From contig NC_090946.1 in NCBI RefSeq assembly GCF_040807025.1, positions 79,482,641-79,546,640 of the forward strand: a stretch of 64,000 nt of DNA, given 5' to 3'. The stretch comes from Struthio camelus. Taxonomy: Eukaryota; Chordata; Aves; Struthioniformes; Struthionidae. This document shows, in pieces, positions 1 through 11,015 of the stretch. Every line of letters begins with the position of its first letter. Position 1 is the stretch's first letter. The notes under the pieces were generated by a model that saw nothing but the letters and a program-made list of their open reading frames with translations, searched no databases and was not told the DNA's origin. The position numbers were made by a program, and so were the translations under genes.

Positions 1-620
1 CTGCCTGCTTCCGAAAGGAGAGGGAAAAACCACCAGCAGGAGCAGGCCCCAAGGGTCGCAGTCGCCGCGACAGGCAGGAAAGTGCAAATATTTTTACTGA
101 AGCAATTTATTTGCGCAATTCATACTACCTAAACAATTTACTACACACCCGGTCCCGTGATGGTGTGAAAAGCCAGTTAATCCTCTCACTCGGAATATTA
201 TTAAATCCCGTGGAAAACTCAGGCTGACTTCACAGCTCTTTCGCAATCGCCTTTTCAAGTGTCCGGCGATCACTGACGCTCGGTCCTTGTGGAAACACCA
301 CCTCTGCCTTGGCCTCGCTCGGAAAAGTGAGCGAATAACAGCGAAATGCATCTTCCGCCCATCCCAGGCGGCTGCCGCGGGGCCCTCGGCTGCCGTCGCG
401 CCGCGGTGGCAGCGGGCGTCCCCTGAGCATGCCCGCTTCTTCCTGCACAGTCTGGTCGTTAGAAAGCTTAATTAACGAGCACACATGTGGCTAAGGCGGG
501 TTATGATGCCTCACCTTACGTATCAAGCTGGGACGGTGACGGCGCTTTTAATCAATAACCTCGCCAGCCGTCCTTGCTGTTAAGACCATCTGACACGTCG
601 TAAACGTGTCCCCCTTTCTG
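1..620. promoter_or_regulatory. CpG-rich segment at the left edge, possible promoter of the next gene
   Basis: CpG dinucleotides are unusually dense here for the otherwise AT-rich left flank, especially at 205-285, 340-430 and 530-610. CpG falls to background after about 620. No convincing coding frame is present; short frames on both strands have no recognisable domain. CpG clusters of this kind usually mark promoters. In the human block the gene beyond SOCS4 is MAPK1IP1L, so this could be its promoter with transcription leaving the window leftwards. That is inference from synteny only. Confidence 0.4.
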
Positions 621-1143
621 CCGAAACAAAGGGTTGTGCATTTTCTTATAAATATTTGTTTGTGTACACAGTTTTCGGCTTGCTCGGGCAAATGTGTTTC
701 TTCATCTGCATGCATGTATACGCTGAAGGTTGTAAAAAGAGCTGCAAATGCAACTTCACTTGGTCTGTGTACGGCTGATCCAGTCGGTGCAAGCAACAGC
801 ACTTGGGGGTCCTAGCACCTAGCCCTGGCCACATGCTGCTGGAAGACACTTCCTTGTTCATTCTCAATATGTAACGGGAAAAAAAGGGTTGAAATAGCAA
901 ATTTATTGCTGGCCTGCAGCTCTCAAGCAAGACAATGGCAACCGCGCAGAAGCAACTTGGCTCCCAGTTAGTAAGAGGCGTTATTTTCCATGCCTCCATT
1001 ATAGGACCTGTGATGATATTACTGAAATTATTCAGAAAGACATGTGATAATACACATGCCACTTGTTTATCACAGGTCCACGCTGCAGGACATTGCAAGC
1101 ATATGCAACTTTTGTTTTTCTTTAGAGTCAAATATATATATAT
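621..1143. other. Non-coding, no recognised feature
   Basis: AT-rich sequence with a short TA run at about 1132-1143. Reading frames on either strand are short, or open only from a TTG, with no recognisable domain or flanking splice sites. Confidence 0.5.
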
Positions 1144-1640
1144 AGGTTGGAAAGGACCAGTCTCCCCTTCAGAATAGGGTTAGCTTTGAACTCTGTTCAG
1201 TTGCCTTTTGAATATCTCCAAAGATGGAGATTGCACAACATCCCTGGACGGTCAGCCCGGTACTTCAGTGCTATCATTGTGAAGCATTTGAATATCTCCA
1301 AAGATGGAGATTGCACAACATCCCTGGACGGTCAGCCCGGTACTTCAGTGCTATCATTGTGAAGCATTTATTTCTTGTACTTAGTCAGACTTTCCTGCTG
1401 CAACTGAGAAGCATCTGTCTGCTCTATAACCCCCTAGGTAGCTGGAGACAGCAATTAGAGCCATCCTCCCCTTCTCTTCTCCTAGCTAAAAAAAACAAAT
1501 TTCTCAGCCTCTTTTCATATGTCATGTGCTCTAATCCCCTAAGCACGTCAGTGGCCCTCCTCTGAGCTCCCTCCAGTTTGTTGACGTCTCTCGTCTTTTA
1601 ATGGCAAAACTGGGTACAATTGTCTACCTTAGCCTTTCTG
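1144..1640 (-). mobile_element. CR1 LINE 3' fragment, antisense to the plus strand
   Basis: The plus strand begins with a GGTTGGAAAGGACC-type start, which is the complement of the CR1 3' end. It continues through the familiar AATATCTCCAAAGATGGAGA block and ends with a CCCTCCAGTTTGTTGACGTC block. The order matches the antisense of an avian CR1 3' region. The element is diverged and interrupted by an internal 80-bp duplication. It is 5'-truncated and non-coding. Confidence 0.75.
1208..1369. repeat. Perfect 80-bp tandem duplication inside the CR1 fragment
   Basis: Positions 1211-1290 and 1291-1370 are two head-to-tail copies of an 80-bp unit. They are identical except for the last base. The host CR1 is clearly diverged from its family, so the duplication is much younger than the insertion. 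Frames through it translate as a repeated peptide, but these are not genes. Confidence 0.95.
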
Positions 1641-3689
1641 AATTTGGGAGGAAAAGACCAATAGACAATACTTAAAGTAAGCTTTGAATTATGCATTTTA
1701 AGCAATATCATGACCATTTGTGAGTACACTGTTGAAGGATATACCTTAGTCTCGCTGGGAATGTGGGAGCAGAGACAATGACAGTGTTTGTACCTTTCCT
1801 ACCGGATTTTCAATTATATATCATTGTATTTCAGCTTCTGGTCCCCAACAAGTCAGAATTTAGTGCTTTTCAGGGATAATAATAGAGATCTCGAGATGTG
1901 ACAAACATCAGAGTCAGGAAACTTTATCACACCCAAAAGGCTGTGCATACCACAAACAAGATATCCAGAGGAACAATAACAGTATGCTTTTTGTATCGCC
2001 TGCTTTTACATCAGCGAGTCAGAATGAGGAAATCTAAAACACAGCGGAGGCATCCCTTTTAGAACTAACCGGGAAAAAAAAGAGGGGGGGGGGCGTAGTT
2101 CTGATTTTTGTAATAAGATTAAAGTTATGGAATGCAAAATCAGTTTTAGTTAAGAAAACGCCAGCCTTTGATGGTGGGCTACAACAGTAAGATGTAAGAT
2201 ATTAAGCTACAGTTACAACGTTGTTTCTTACTGGGTTATGGCACTCCACTTTTATATTCATGCTTCACTGTGCACTGTGAACATTATGCACTCTGAAGAA
2301 TTAGCTGAGCCACCCTGAAGCTAGACTTTAAAGGATACCAGATGGTACGTTCAATGCATGTGCTAAGCTTTTATATGCTTTTCCCCTGTGGCCAATCACC
2401 AACTGATAATTTATTTCAAAACCCTCATAAAATAAATCACTTTGAAAATGACACAGTCTCTAGTTAATAAGTGCTCTTTCTCAAGGCAGAGGCTTGTGAC
2501 CATGAAGATAAAATCATAAAACTGGTTCAAAGTGCACTGGCATGGCAAATGTACCCTATTGAGAAGATGAGATAAACTAGATTTAGCTGGAAAGGAATCA
2601 TTGCTCTCTGCTTGTTGTGCAATTATGAACAGGTGAACTGTCATTAAAGACACTTTGATAGTCACTTAGGTACTAATGCACAGGGTTTTCTGTGACAAGG
2701 AGTGATTTTTTTTGGTATATTTTCTTTCTATAGTGGTGGATATGTAGAGGTTTGATTATGTGTCAAGCTACTGCATGAGTTTGTTTTCAAATTTTTGAGC
2801 TACTGATTATATCTGACAGCAGTAACAGTAGCTACTTTTCACTTTTTGTTGTTCTTCAGTGAATAAGAATTAGAAAATTCCTCTCTATGCGACACCAATG
2901 AAACCCACCTATTGGGACCTGTTCCTGTTATCTTCCATTCCCTAAAAGGAATTTTTGAAAAGTACTAAAAATTAAAGCTTGACCAGAAAAGAACTTTGGC
3001 AACTCATGCGAACGCCACTTCAGCCCTTCAAGTTGCTTCTAGCTTCTGTCACTTTGGCCTCCTGCACAAAACACCATACAGCGCTGGTAGCCGGGGGACT
3101 TTAGGCATGCTTGCTTCTTGTGTGTTCTCCCAGAGAAGTGCCCACCTTCTCCCAAGTCCCAAAGAAGGACCCGCAGTTCCCCTGCCTTCCTTAGGGATCC
3201 GAACCTTTATCGATCCTCCTCCTAGTCTTCCCTTCCCCCTTCCTCTGCCCGTCCAGACAATCACAAACTGTGGTTCCTGGGCTAATGTTGCACTCCTCAC
3301 AGTCTCTCAATGAGTTTTGTGACATTTGCTGTTTGGCTTACAGCCACAGCTCCTACAGTCAGATAATATGAAATTATGGCCTTTAATTCTCTAAGGGACC
3401 ATATTTTCAAGTGCTCACTGCTGTGGAGACAATCTTGAAAATTCATTTTTTCAAAGGCTTGGGGAAAAAAAAAAGGAAAATAAAAGTCCCCTCTATTTTA
3501 TTTTATTCCAATCTTGCAACTGTAAGTCAAGCTCTTTTTGGGAAAGAGGAAGGAGAGGTAAGGAGTAGCCGATTCTTAAAAGCTTTGGCCTAGCACTAAG
3601 AGTAGAGTCAACATTTCCCACAGCCCTGATTCTCTAATGGATATAGACACAAAACACACATACTCCCCTGGAGGAAAAACCTAGACTAG
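1641..3689. other. Intergenic, no gene seen
   Basis: AT-rich sequence with an A-run/G-run tract at about 2071-2096. The longest frame (2996-3313, plus) has no recognisable domain and no flanking splice signals that would make it an exon. Nothing else stands out. Confidence 0.5.
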
Positions 3690-3900
3690 TCATAGCGGGA
3701 CAGATCAAAGGTCCAGCCAGCCTAGCGTCCCATCTAACTCTGGGCAGTACCAGCTACTTAGGAAAAGAAGGGAGAAAGGAAACACAGAACGTTCCTCCCC
3801 CTACAAAGTCTCCTAGCCTCTAGCAATCTGCAGTCTGGGGTTTCCCTAAACACGACATTACATCTGTATCATTGTTTTGTATAGCTAGAAACCCAGAGAA
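3690..3900 (-). mobile_element. Old CR1/L3-like fragment, antisense
   Basis: The plus strand carries a GGACAGATCAAAGGTCCAGC-type block followed by a CAGTACCAG block. This resembles the complement of an ancient amniote CR1/L3 3' region. It is degraded, so both edges are approximate; related sequence may continue to about 4130. Confidence 0.45.
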
Positions 3901-6900
3901 GGCCAGGCCAGTCCTATTTGAAGGTATCGTGTGCTAGAGGATGTCTGCTGATTATTTCTAAGGTCACGTGAGCAGCTCAGAGCAGGAAGAACGTGCATGG
4001 ACTGCTAAAGCTCCATCAGTCGGTTTTTCATCATTTCCCTGTGACCCCATTTGTGGCCATATCTTTGTATCTCATTTAATCTTTTTGTGCAAAGTAGTTG
4101 GGATCTATTTGTTCAACACCTGAGAACAGAGAGCTTCTCTACTCAGGCACTTTTTCTCTCTATCAGGCATGCTACATTTCCTCCACAAACCCTCTGAGGG
4201 CCTCTGAGATCTCTACTTTGCATAGCTATTGATGTATGCATTTTCACATGTGAGATTAATTGCTCAATACCAAGTTGCTCATGTCTCTGCTTCAGGTGTA
4301 TATTGATGCCATACTGTTAAGGTCAATGATACACTGATTGGTGCCAGAGAACACATTTGCAGTCAAATGGCTTGTAGTAATTCAGGGAATGATGCATGTA
4401 AGGATCATTTGGGCTTGTGAAGAATCTGTAAGTTACTGCTAGGACAGTGATGAATTATTAACGTGAGTATTCAGTATAAAGTGTCGTGTGGAAAGGTTAC
4501 ACCGAGCTCGGATCCAGGTGTAGGACAACGCAGTTTAACTTGGCCAGCCAATGTGGACTAAGCAATGGACTAGGGAGAAAGGAATAAGGGATTTACTAGG
4601 AAAAATGCACAGGATGGAGTCAGGAGAAAAAAAAAAGCAGTAGAAAAAGGACTAAGGTTTTGACTCTTACCTTTTCCTTCCCTGTTTAAGGCAGGAACTT
4701 GATGGCTGGAATTGCACTGTCAGTTCTGAACTACCTAAAACCCTATCAAAAGAGCACAAATTTCATCCCCTTCAACTGTAATAAGGTAAAAATCTTGTCG
4801 CATCAGCCAATATTCACTTAGTGTTCTGAGAAAATCTGTGGGAATAACGCCCATGTCATTCCTCCTCCTCTTCAGCTTTCAGGCCCTGATTCAGCAAATA
4901 GTTTAAGTGCTTTGTTGAATTGGTGTCTTTTAGTTGCTAATGCCATGCGAATAAAGCAGTTTTCATGACCACTATTAAGAATCCACTTCCTTCTTTGGGT
5001 CTTATTTTTCCATCAGCCTGCTGGAAGAGTACAGCCGGAAAACAGATTAGCCTGGGAAAGAATTCTTAACTAACAAACATACCACAAATACACTTCTTCA
5101 GTGATATTTTAGGTCAAATGGATTTGCCAAGTCCACGGTCACCAAAGTATGAAGGATTCCTATAAATAAATAAGGGAGACTTAAATATTCTTAATGTCGG
5201 TCTGAGCTCCTTTAAAGTGATACAATTAACAGAAGTCAGGATCATTTCAAGTAAGAGTCGTTAAAAAAAGAAAAAACACAAACATCTAAACATTTTAACC
5301 TTGGGTTTCTTTCCAGTCATTTCCTTAGCAACGATAATAAATTCAGAAAACTCCATGAAAATCTCTATTCTTTGGACTCTTGAGGCAATTAGTATAACGT
5401 TCACAATTCTTCTCTTTTATGAAAATAGGACGAAATTATGCAGAGTGGTAGCTTTTTGAACACTAGAAAGTCTCCCTGGGGAGAATTACAGACATTTCAG
5501 TGATAAATTGGAAGTGAAATAACAGAAGGTTTGGAGTAAGCCTAATCCAAAGTTTCCTAATTGCTTTCAGGGCTTTTTATATTAGGTTTGAGATGAGAAG
5601 GTATCAGCCCACTTCAGACAGGTTTGTCTTATAAGTTAGGCTGTACAGTTCCCACTGAAACAGGAGCTCAGGGCAAAGCAGGAGAGCAAAAAATTGTTAA
5701 TCCAGCACTGGATTTTTGTCTTGAAAGGCAAACATCTGAACCACTGAATACGGTCCTCACCTTAACGGGTGAGCAGTCCGTACCACTTAATTCCTATACC
5801 TCATTGTTCGCTACATTAATCTTCACCTTTGTGTTGATCTGCTTCTCCAAAAATTTTAAAATTCTGCCCGAGGTATTCAGTCACAGTTTAGCAAAGCCAG
5901 GCTTTCATGGTTTGCCTAGTAGTCCAGCTGGCTGGTTTGAAAGTCCAGACAAAGCAAGTGACTTCGTTAACATCACAAAAGCCCAGAGCATGTTTGAATC
6001 GAGAGTCCCTGTAGCAGCCAGACTGCTGTTCTCCCTGCTAGACCGGGGTCTTATAGCTATGGGCTGTATCCACGAGCATTATACGCCATCTCAGTTCTCT
6101 CTGCCTGGGGTAAGAGTTACTCCTCCCTGTAAACGCTTGTAATATTGTCTGAAAAGAGAGATTTAGAATTCCCGGGGTAAGCTTTTTTCCCCCCCGCAGG
6201 GGTGAATATATGCTAATTAATTAGCAGAAATATTCCTAATATACAGTCATGTTAGAAAGGGAAGGAACTGACTGTTGTGATAAAGTACATTGCAAAACAT
6301 TCTGGGCTTGACTGTAACAATATCACAGGAATCCGAGGACATAATTGCCTTGTTATTTCGTGCTCCCCAGGGCTGCGCCAGAGGCAGTTTAGTAGAACGG
6401 GCACTTAAAAACTGCCTCCAGCAAACACCACTGTCTGCCGCAGCTGCCTGCTTTCCCAGGTCCTGCGTTGCCTTTGCTCAGCTTGGCAGGAGCTCTTTCT
6501 CCTCCTCCGGGAAATTCCCGTCCTTTGACTCCACATCCCATGATCGCTGCCCCAGACTTGGTTGATACAAGTATTGCAGAATTCCCTTCCCCCACTTCGT
6601 TATATTAACATATTGTTTCCCATTTTACACCTGGACTTGAAATTCTTCAGGACAGGGAGCATCTCCCTGTTGTAGTTTTGAGCGTCTCCAACAATGAGAT
6701 AGCAGCGGTGAGCTACTGTTGCAACACAAATAACAAACGTGAATAACACTTCCTCAGTAATATTTCAGCCCAGAGCCGCAGAGTCCAGGCCGGTTGCCGA
6801 CCTGAGAAAACCAGTCTAATTCGGGAACATGCCACACTCCCTTCCTCAGCACTCCTTTAGCTAAACACATTCTGAGAAAACAACAAAATGTGCTGCCAAA

Positions 6901-7544
6901 ATAGCAGAAAGAACCAACTCCCTAAACAGGGGGCCTTCCTCTAACTCCACTATTTGAAGCCCAGGTCTAATGAGAGGAGGTAAAAACAACAAGCACAGTA
7001 TTATTTAAACACATGAATAGCTCCTAATCACACAAATCATTTCAAAGAACAAACAGGTGGTAAGGTTTCCAGGATTAGTCTCCAAAACCATTATGCCGAA
7101 GTGCAGTAAAAATGAATGGACTCTTTCCTTTCCCTCTCAGCAAAGATTAAATAGCCAGCATTGCAGTTACGTCTGATACTGCTGGAAATTACTCTTCTTT
7201 TAGACCAAATATGTTTTACATGCCTGCTAAAAGGTATTTTCTTCAACAATTAATAATAAATGGCAATGTACAAATTAATTAAGCGTGTGCTTGTAGTGAT
7301 CTAATCTTTCTTAGTCATTCACTGACTTGCAAGGTCAATTGTTTGCAGTTAATATCAGAAATCGAGAAACGCTATCGCATTTAGACAGGTAAAACATCAG
7401 CATACAGCCATTTAGCATGTCACTCAAAAAAGCTTTATAAAGTTATCATTATTAATAATGTTTATTTTGATTTAGAAAACAGTGATGTACACATTGCTGA
7501 ATTGGGCTGGTCGCCGTCTGAGCTCACTCTTCCTTAAGTATTTG
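3901..7544. other. Intergenic, no gene seen; possible ancient repeat remnants
   Basis: No exon with recognisable coding content. A frame at 5624-6142 (plus, 172 codons) opens with TTG rather than ATG and has no domain. A short stretch near 4882-4930 (CCCTGATTCAGC...) resembles an old amniote interspersed repeat, at low confidence. A run of AT-rich sequence with TAAT/ATTA motifs spans about 6200-7460. Confidence 0.45.
6211..6226. promoter_or_regulatory. 16-bp perfect palindrome with paired TAATTA cores
   Basis: TGCTAATTAATTAGCA is its own reverse complement. It contains overlapping TAAT/ATTA half-sites of the kind bound by homeodomain dimers. It lies 11 kb from any identified gene in AT-rich DNA, where such motifs also arise by chance, so any function is inference. 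Confidence 0.25.
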
Positions 7545-7640
7545 CTTGTGGCCACTGTTGGAGACAGGATACTTGGCTAGATGGACTTTTGGCCCAGTCT
7601 GGTATGTTTTGCTTTTTTGGATCATAAAGGGTTACATGAA
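7545..7640 (+). mobile_element. CR1/L3-like 3' end fragment
   Basis: The blocks GGCCACTGTTGGAGACAGGA, GGCTAGATGGACTTTTGG and CCCAGTCTGGTATG follow each other as in the sense 3' end of old amniote CR1/L3 LINEs. Only this terminal piece is recognisable. Confidence 0.55.
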
Positions 7641-10600
7641 TTTATCTGGAATAACTGATAGCCTAGCACGGCCAAACACCGATAAGGGGAGTCCCAAAAT
7701 GTGCTTTCCAGAGTGCTATTTGGCTGCAGTGTGTAGGAGTCAAAGAAATTCAGAATACAGCTTGCGGGAGGAAGGACAGTACAATAAAGAGCAGGGGCAC
7801 AACTTTTGGCTTGCAAACAGGTGAGTCAGCTTCCCCGGTCTCCCTGCCTCCCCCTTCCTTCCCTTTAGGTCTTCTCCATCCTTCTCTCTTTCCCTTCCAC
7901 TTGAAAACTCCTGGAATCAAAATAAAGGAGCACATCAGATCTAGCACGGGATCATTTACTTCCTGCTTTTGCTCTTAAGTGAAGAACATTATCAAAGTAT
8001 TAAGTGCACCCCCATGGCTCATGTAAAAGAAAGGGTCCTTTTATTCCTCGGCCAGTCTTTTGTCTAGCCAAGAATCTGCCACCCACTTGGGTAATTTGTA
8101 CTGAGCTCTTACCTGTGCTGGTAGAAGATCCTGTCCGGAGAGAATATCCAGCAGAAGGGAAGCACTGCTCACGTGCCAGAGCGTTTGAAGGGATTAAAAA
8201 GCGAATGGTTTTTTTGGCTTATGTTAATCAACGCGCGTGTTCTTAGTAAATCAACAGAGAAAGACTTGAAAGAGACTAAAGGCTAGTGCTGAGTTTTCCT
8301 GGATCTGTAAGCATGCCAGCTACCTTAGAAAGTGCCCATGGCAAGTTCCTTATCTAATTGGCCTACTTAAATACACTCACTCCCACTCAGTGCCACCATT
8401 GAAAGTACCTTGCCCTCTAAAATATTCTCATGTTTCCCCTTCATTTGCCCTCTCTTTGGGCTTGGGACCAAGATTACCCATGCACAAGGATACTGAAGCA
8501 GTAGCATTACACCAAGATATAATTTGGCTTTTGGAGTATAAAAATGAAGGCACCTAAAAATGAGGGGAGAATATCCCACTCATCAACCCTAGATCTCCGC
8601 CAGCCTCTAGTCTAATGCCAGCATTTTTGCTGTAAAGATATGGAAAAGAAAAGTCTGGCCCTTGGCCTTCAGCTTGCCAGGTTGAAGGTTTGCTGGAAGG
8701 TGAGGAATTTCTGGGAAGGCTGGAGAGCTGCACAGCAATATTCCTTGCCAAGAACATGAGGGTGGAGATTTCCCATTCTTACCAAGGACTAGTCATACTT
8801 GGCCACACAGAGAAAAGTCCCTGTTGGGCCCTGGAACTGGATTCCTGACTCTGTTCAGCTGTCACCCCAAATTCCCCCTTGTTGCTGCACTTTTCTGTTG
8901 AGGTTATGCTTTGTGTTCCTGCATAGACATCCCTCCCTTTGGGCGGGAGGCACCCGTCGCTTGTTTGAGGTATCAGCTGCCTCTGGAATCAACGCTATAT
9001 TACTGATAATGTAAAGAAGTTTTGGGGCTACTCTCTTACAATGTGCTAAAATAATCAGAAAAATACCCACAAACCTGAAAGTATCTAATTCTGCAACAGT
9101 ATTGGTGGAGACAAATATTATATCAAATTCAGCCGAGTTATTCCCTCCCCTCCCTGCCCCTTGCAGAGACATATTTTCTAAGGACTTCTCCTTCTCCCCT
9201 AAGTTAGAAACATGAAGTTTTGGATGGCTCTGAACAAGTTGTATAGCAATACAGCCAGTGCTCAGATTGATTTTTCCTAACTAAATTTGCTTGATCAATT
9301 TTTTTTCAGGCTTTGAATATCAATTAAAGGAACACTACTCTTTTGTCTTGTGTGTTGCTCCCCTACAAAATAATGAACTGTTTAATACACTAGAGGCAAT
9401 TTCAAATTATCTAGTTTAATGAGGAAGGTTATGACAGAAGATTTATTGCCCTTTCTGATCTGCTAATGTATTTTCCCAACCATCCCAGCAGAACCAATCA
9501 CCGTATTTTCACTCTATTTTCAGGGGTTCATTAGTTGTAGACTAAAAATAACACTAAAGGTCTCAGCCTAAGAGCTAATCCAATTTTTTTAATTGGAACC
9601 AAAATTTGACAAGACAGCTTTCTATTCATAACAGCATCAAGCCCCTTACTGGGTGTTATGTCTAAATTGTAACCTCATGTGACTACACATAAAGACCTGA
9701 CCTAGAAATACAATCACATAACTGCTACAAAGGACAAAATCCAGCCTCTTCCTTAAAAAATATCCCAGGTTAGCGCAAGCAATGGATTGTAGCGCATTCC
9801 ATCTGACACGCACGAAGAAAAGGCTTGGCAATTACCCTGCTCAACAGAAACAAACTCAGAAATTTCCACAAGTGGTTGAAAGTAAGACTGAGACTTATTC
9901 CAAGAATTCCAGCCCCCAAAAGGAATTGAAGAGAGAGGAAGGAAGGAAAACAAGATGGAACAGGTCCCGGATAGCCCATAAGGCCTCCTGTCTATGCTAG
10001 ATTCAAATCTTACTCCGTCTGGTACTTCCCAGCAGTGGCTTCATGCTGGTGCATTACAGTATGTACACGAGCCTGGAGTTTCTGCTGCAGCGACATTTCG
10101 GTACAAAGGAGTCACACAAGCATAACGAAGAAGACAAGGAGCCAAACACTTACTGATTTTAAAAGGCATCCTCTTTCCCAAAAGGCAGCATCGTCACAGT
10201 GGGAAAGCTGAGATGCTGCCGCCTGCACAGCAGCTGCCCTGGAAGACCATCACCTTTGCGTCTCAGCGCTGGTGGCATGGGGGCAGGGGCAGAGGCAAGG
10301 GTGTTTTTCGCTAGAGCCAGCCTTGGCAGAGGGAATCTAGTTTTGCTAGACTGTCGCTATAGCCCGTAGGGAGAGGGATTCTTGCTCAAAACAACAATTC
10401 ACAGTACTTATATTTTAGCCAGTGCCTCTGAATCCCCCTCCAGAGGCCCCATGCTGTTGTGATACAGAGAAATCCTTGACATCAGCCTATGTTTAGGGCA
10501 GGGCAGAGGGAGGGAGAAGCTACTTTGTAAAAAAAGGGGAGAGAAATTAGATTTAAAATACTTGATTCTGCTTCCTTTAAAGGCAAAGATGTTGCACGCT

Positions 10601-10976
10601 GATAAGCATGCCTTTGGCCCTCTACAGTGGTCAGACTTCCTCAATGGGCTAATAAACCTGCGATGACTCTTAATTATATTGCCAGTATGCAATGCCAACA
10701 ACAGGAGCTATACTTCTTGATCCAGATGTCCCTCCGACTAGTCTCAAACACAGATCACTCAAGAGAACTTCCCCAGCAATAAAATAACGTGAATATCCAC
10801 ACAAGGACATTCTTGGGATCCCTGCATGAAGGTATGCATAATGACCAGCCTGCGGGGAGGTTGGGTTGAGGACATGTTTTGGTCGGATAATGTATCACGC
10901 CCACACAGCCAGGGGATTATTAAAATGGATATAGGGAGTGGGGAAGTTATTGCAACTTGCTTCATCCACATACTAT

Positions 10977-10984
<8 letters not shown>
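7641..10984. other. Intergenic, no gene seen
   Basis: Contains a pyrimidine-rich tract at about 7825-7905 and ordinary AT-rich DNA. Open frames (for example 8855-9172 minus and 10408-10701 minus) are short, lack known domains and are consistent with chance. Confidence 0.5.

Positions 10985-11012
<28 letters not shown>
10985..11012. repeat. (TA)14 microsatellite
   Basis: An uninterrupted TA dinucleotide run, preceded by a short T-run. It is expected to be length-variable. Confidence 0.95.

Positions 11013-11015
<3 letters not shown>

Noticed and set aside
646-1131. 161-codon minus-strand open frame
   Set aside because: Starts from TTG, ends near a CR1 fragment and has no known domain.
1147-1565. 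Open frames with a repeated peptide
   Set aside because: They are translations of the antisense CR1 fragment and its 80-bp duplication, not a protein repeat.
5624-6142. 172-codon plus-strand open frame with a hydrophobic segment
   Set aside because: It opens from TTG, has no ATG-based start with a recognisable domain and no supporting splice signals; taken as a chance frame.
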